Origin: Spirosoma fluviale
GTDB taxonomy: Bacteria; Bacteroidota; Bacteroidia; Cytophagales; Spirosomataceae
Direction of reading: 5' to 3'
Length of the DNA stretch: 64,000 bases
Assembly: GCA_945901025.1 (NCBI GenBank)
Contig: CAMDJW010000013.1
Location: 20,875-84,874 of the forward strand
Part shown: piece by piece, positions 62,995-64,000 of the stretch
Position numbering within the stretch: the first letter of the stretch is position 1
Layout of the letters: each line of letters opens with the position of its first letter
Notes under the pieces: model-generated
The model's input: only the letters and a program-made list of their open reading frames with translations
Database searches by the model: none
Told to the model about the DNA's origin: nothing
Translations under genes and position numbers: made by a program

Positions 62995-63975
62995 CTATTG
63001 TACAATCCAAGTAAACGGATAGGCTAATTCAGGTATTTTAACCCGATCGGCCAACTTTTCTAACCTTGTTGGCAAATTAGCTACATAATCTCTTGCCTTC
63101 TCAGCTACATCATTTAATCCAGACATTTTTTCAATATCCCAATCCTTAATTAAGCCTTGCATGATGCTGATGTAATCCAAGGTTGTATATACGCCAATTC
63201 TTTGTGCCGCATCCGAAAAGTGCTCATAAACAGAGCTTTTAGCCCCGTTGATTTCACGTAAAAAATGAGCAGGCATGACGATTTTCTTTTTCATCATATC
63301 AGCAAATGCAATCATCATTTCAGAAGGGTCTAATTTGAAAATTTCTGTAACAAATGCCTTATATGCTTTTGCGTGTCTTAATTCATCCGCCGCAATCTGC
63401 GCGCACATTCTTGATAGTAATGAGTTACCGTGTTGTTTCGCTAACGAGGCTGTTCTGCGATGAGAAACATTCGTTGCCATCTCTTGAAACGAAGTATAAA
63501 TAAAGTTGCGATAAGGATCGCCTGAAGTGCCTATATCAAAACCATCAGCAATTAAATACTGAGTTGAAACAGCCACAGAATGCATGTCAACCTTACCAGA
63601 TAAGTATAAATAAGTCCCTAATAAATTACCATGCCGACCTTCCTCCGCTGTCCAATTACGTATCCAGCGAACCCAGCTATTTTCTTGATCTTGTTGGTTT
63701 ACCGTATCCATTCCCATCAACCATGACTCGTATGTGGGCAATGCCTCCTCAGTAATTGTATCCCCAATTAACACCGCCCAATAATCATAAGGCAACTCTT
63801 TTGCAGCTTCTTGTAATAATTTTACTTCATCAAAAAAATTATCTTTTGTTGAATCAGGAAGCATATCTGAAGGCTGCCAATTGCTATCAATTGGATTTAA
63901 ATATTGAACAACAAAGTTGTCCATATTCCGGCCTAACTCAGTCATCACCTCTAATCTTGTAGTTGAAAGGGACAT
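62995..63975 (-). CDS. Acyl-ACP desaturase (stearoyl-ACP Delta9-type)
   Basis: 326 residues. Soluble di-iron enzyme: the two E-x-x-R-H motifs EEGRHG (Glu112, His115) and DELRHAKAY (Glu198, His201) plus QEMATNVSH (Glu164, His172) supply the ligands. It introduces a cis double bond into acyl-ACP with oxygen and ferredoxin. Length and ligands match plant/bacterial FAB2-type enzymes. It adjoins the TrmH-family gene. Confidence 0.94.
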   Translation of the reverse strand: MSLSTTRLEVMTELGRNMDNFVVQYLNPIDSNWQPSDMLPDSTKDNFFDEVKLLQEAAKELPYDYWAVLIGDTITEEALPTYESWLMGMDTVNQQDQENSWVRWIRNWTAEEGRHGNLLGTYLYLSGKVDMHSVAVSTQYLIADGFDIGTSGDPYRNFIYTSFQEMATNVSHRRTASLAKQHGNSLLSRMCAQIAADELRHAKAYKAFVTEIFKLDPSEMMIAFADMMKKKIVMPAHFLREINGAKSSVYEHFSDAAQRIGVYTTLDYISIMQGLIKDWDIEKMSGLNDVAEKARDYVANLPTRLEKLADRVKIPELAYPFTWIVQ

Positions 63976-64000
63976 AAATAATCTGTTTGAAAAATAATAA

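Overview
The window looks like a chromosomal segment of a low-GC member of the Bacteroidota, most likely the Cytophagales (Cytophagaceae/Spirosomaceae-type). The evidence is a SusC/SusD pair, a secreted subtilase with a C-terminal T9SS-like sorting tail, a HYC_CC_PP-family protein, a MurF-alanine racemase fusion, a lycopene cyclase, and repeated TAnnTTTG promoter elements, which are the Bacteroidota -7 consensus. I found no rRNA, tRNA, CRISPR array, insertion sequence or phage genes.

Layout. 1-8.9 kb (minus strand): a glycan or organic-matter uptake locus with SusC, SusD, an FG-GAP/VCBS protein, a DUF1080 (3-keto-disaccharide hydrolase type) protein and a large membrane-bound dehydrogenase/PVC-heme type protein cut by the window start. 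9.1-9.5 kb: a decayed Xaa-Pro peptidase gene. 9.5-14.7 kb (minus): a carboxylate uptake and activation operon (MHS-type transporter, small two-helix membrane protein, acetyl-CoA synthetase, ModF-like double ABC ATPase). 14.9-18.8 kb (plus): sugar isomerase-like protein, carboxylesterase, Gfo/Idh/MocA oxidoreductase.

18.8-30.2 kb is the most striking part: an island for reduced-sulfur uptake and oxidation. It holds a Crp/Fnr regulator, TauE-type exporter, persulfide-dioxygenase-like MBL/rhodanese fusion, single rhodanese, two small membrane proteins, a split YeeE/YedE thiosulfate transporter, DoxX, a diheme thiosulfate-dehydrogenase-like cytochrome, sulfide:quinone oxidoreductase, DsrE, a methyltransferase, a second rhodanese, thioredoxin, and a rhodanese-thioredoxin lipoprotein. 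Three transcription units in it carry a GTGA-N6-TCAC-like site at the same distance (29.5 bp) from a TAnnTTTG-like element. One of these sites lies between the divergent cytochrome and SQR genes and is placed to serve both. This looks like a local regulon of the island's own Crp/Fnr protein.

30.3-38.0 kb: msrB, an inducible mutagenesis cassette (dinB-dnaE2) divergent from an XRE-S24 LexA-like repressor gene with candidate operators between them, then tex. 38.2-41.1 kb: a metal-related group (metal-binding peptide, TonB-dependent receptor, HYC_CC_PP protein). 41.2-64 kb: mostly housekeeping genes, including a subtilase, ROK kinase, rsgA, waaA, ytxJ, lipA, lycopene cyclase, metK, hpf, a VRR-NUC nuclease, pgk, murF-alr, an ArsR regulator, fumC, an ABC exporter pair, a histone H1-like protein, a TrmH-family methyltransferase and an acyl-ACP desaturase. 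Names are from recognised motifs and family knowledge; no database search was run.
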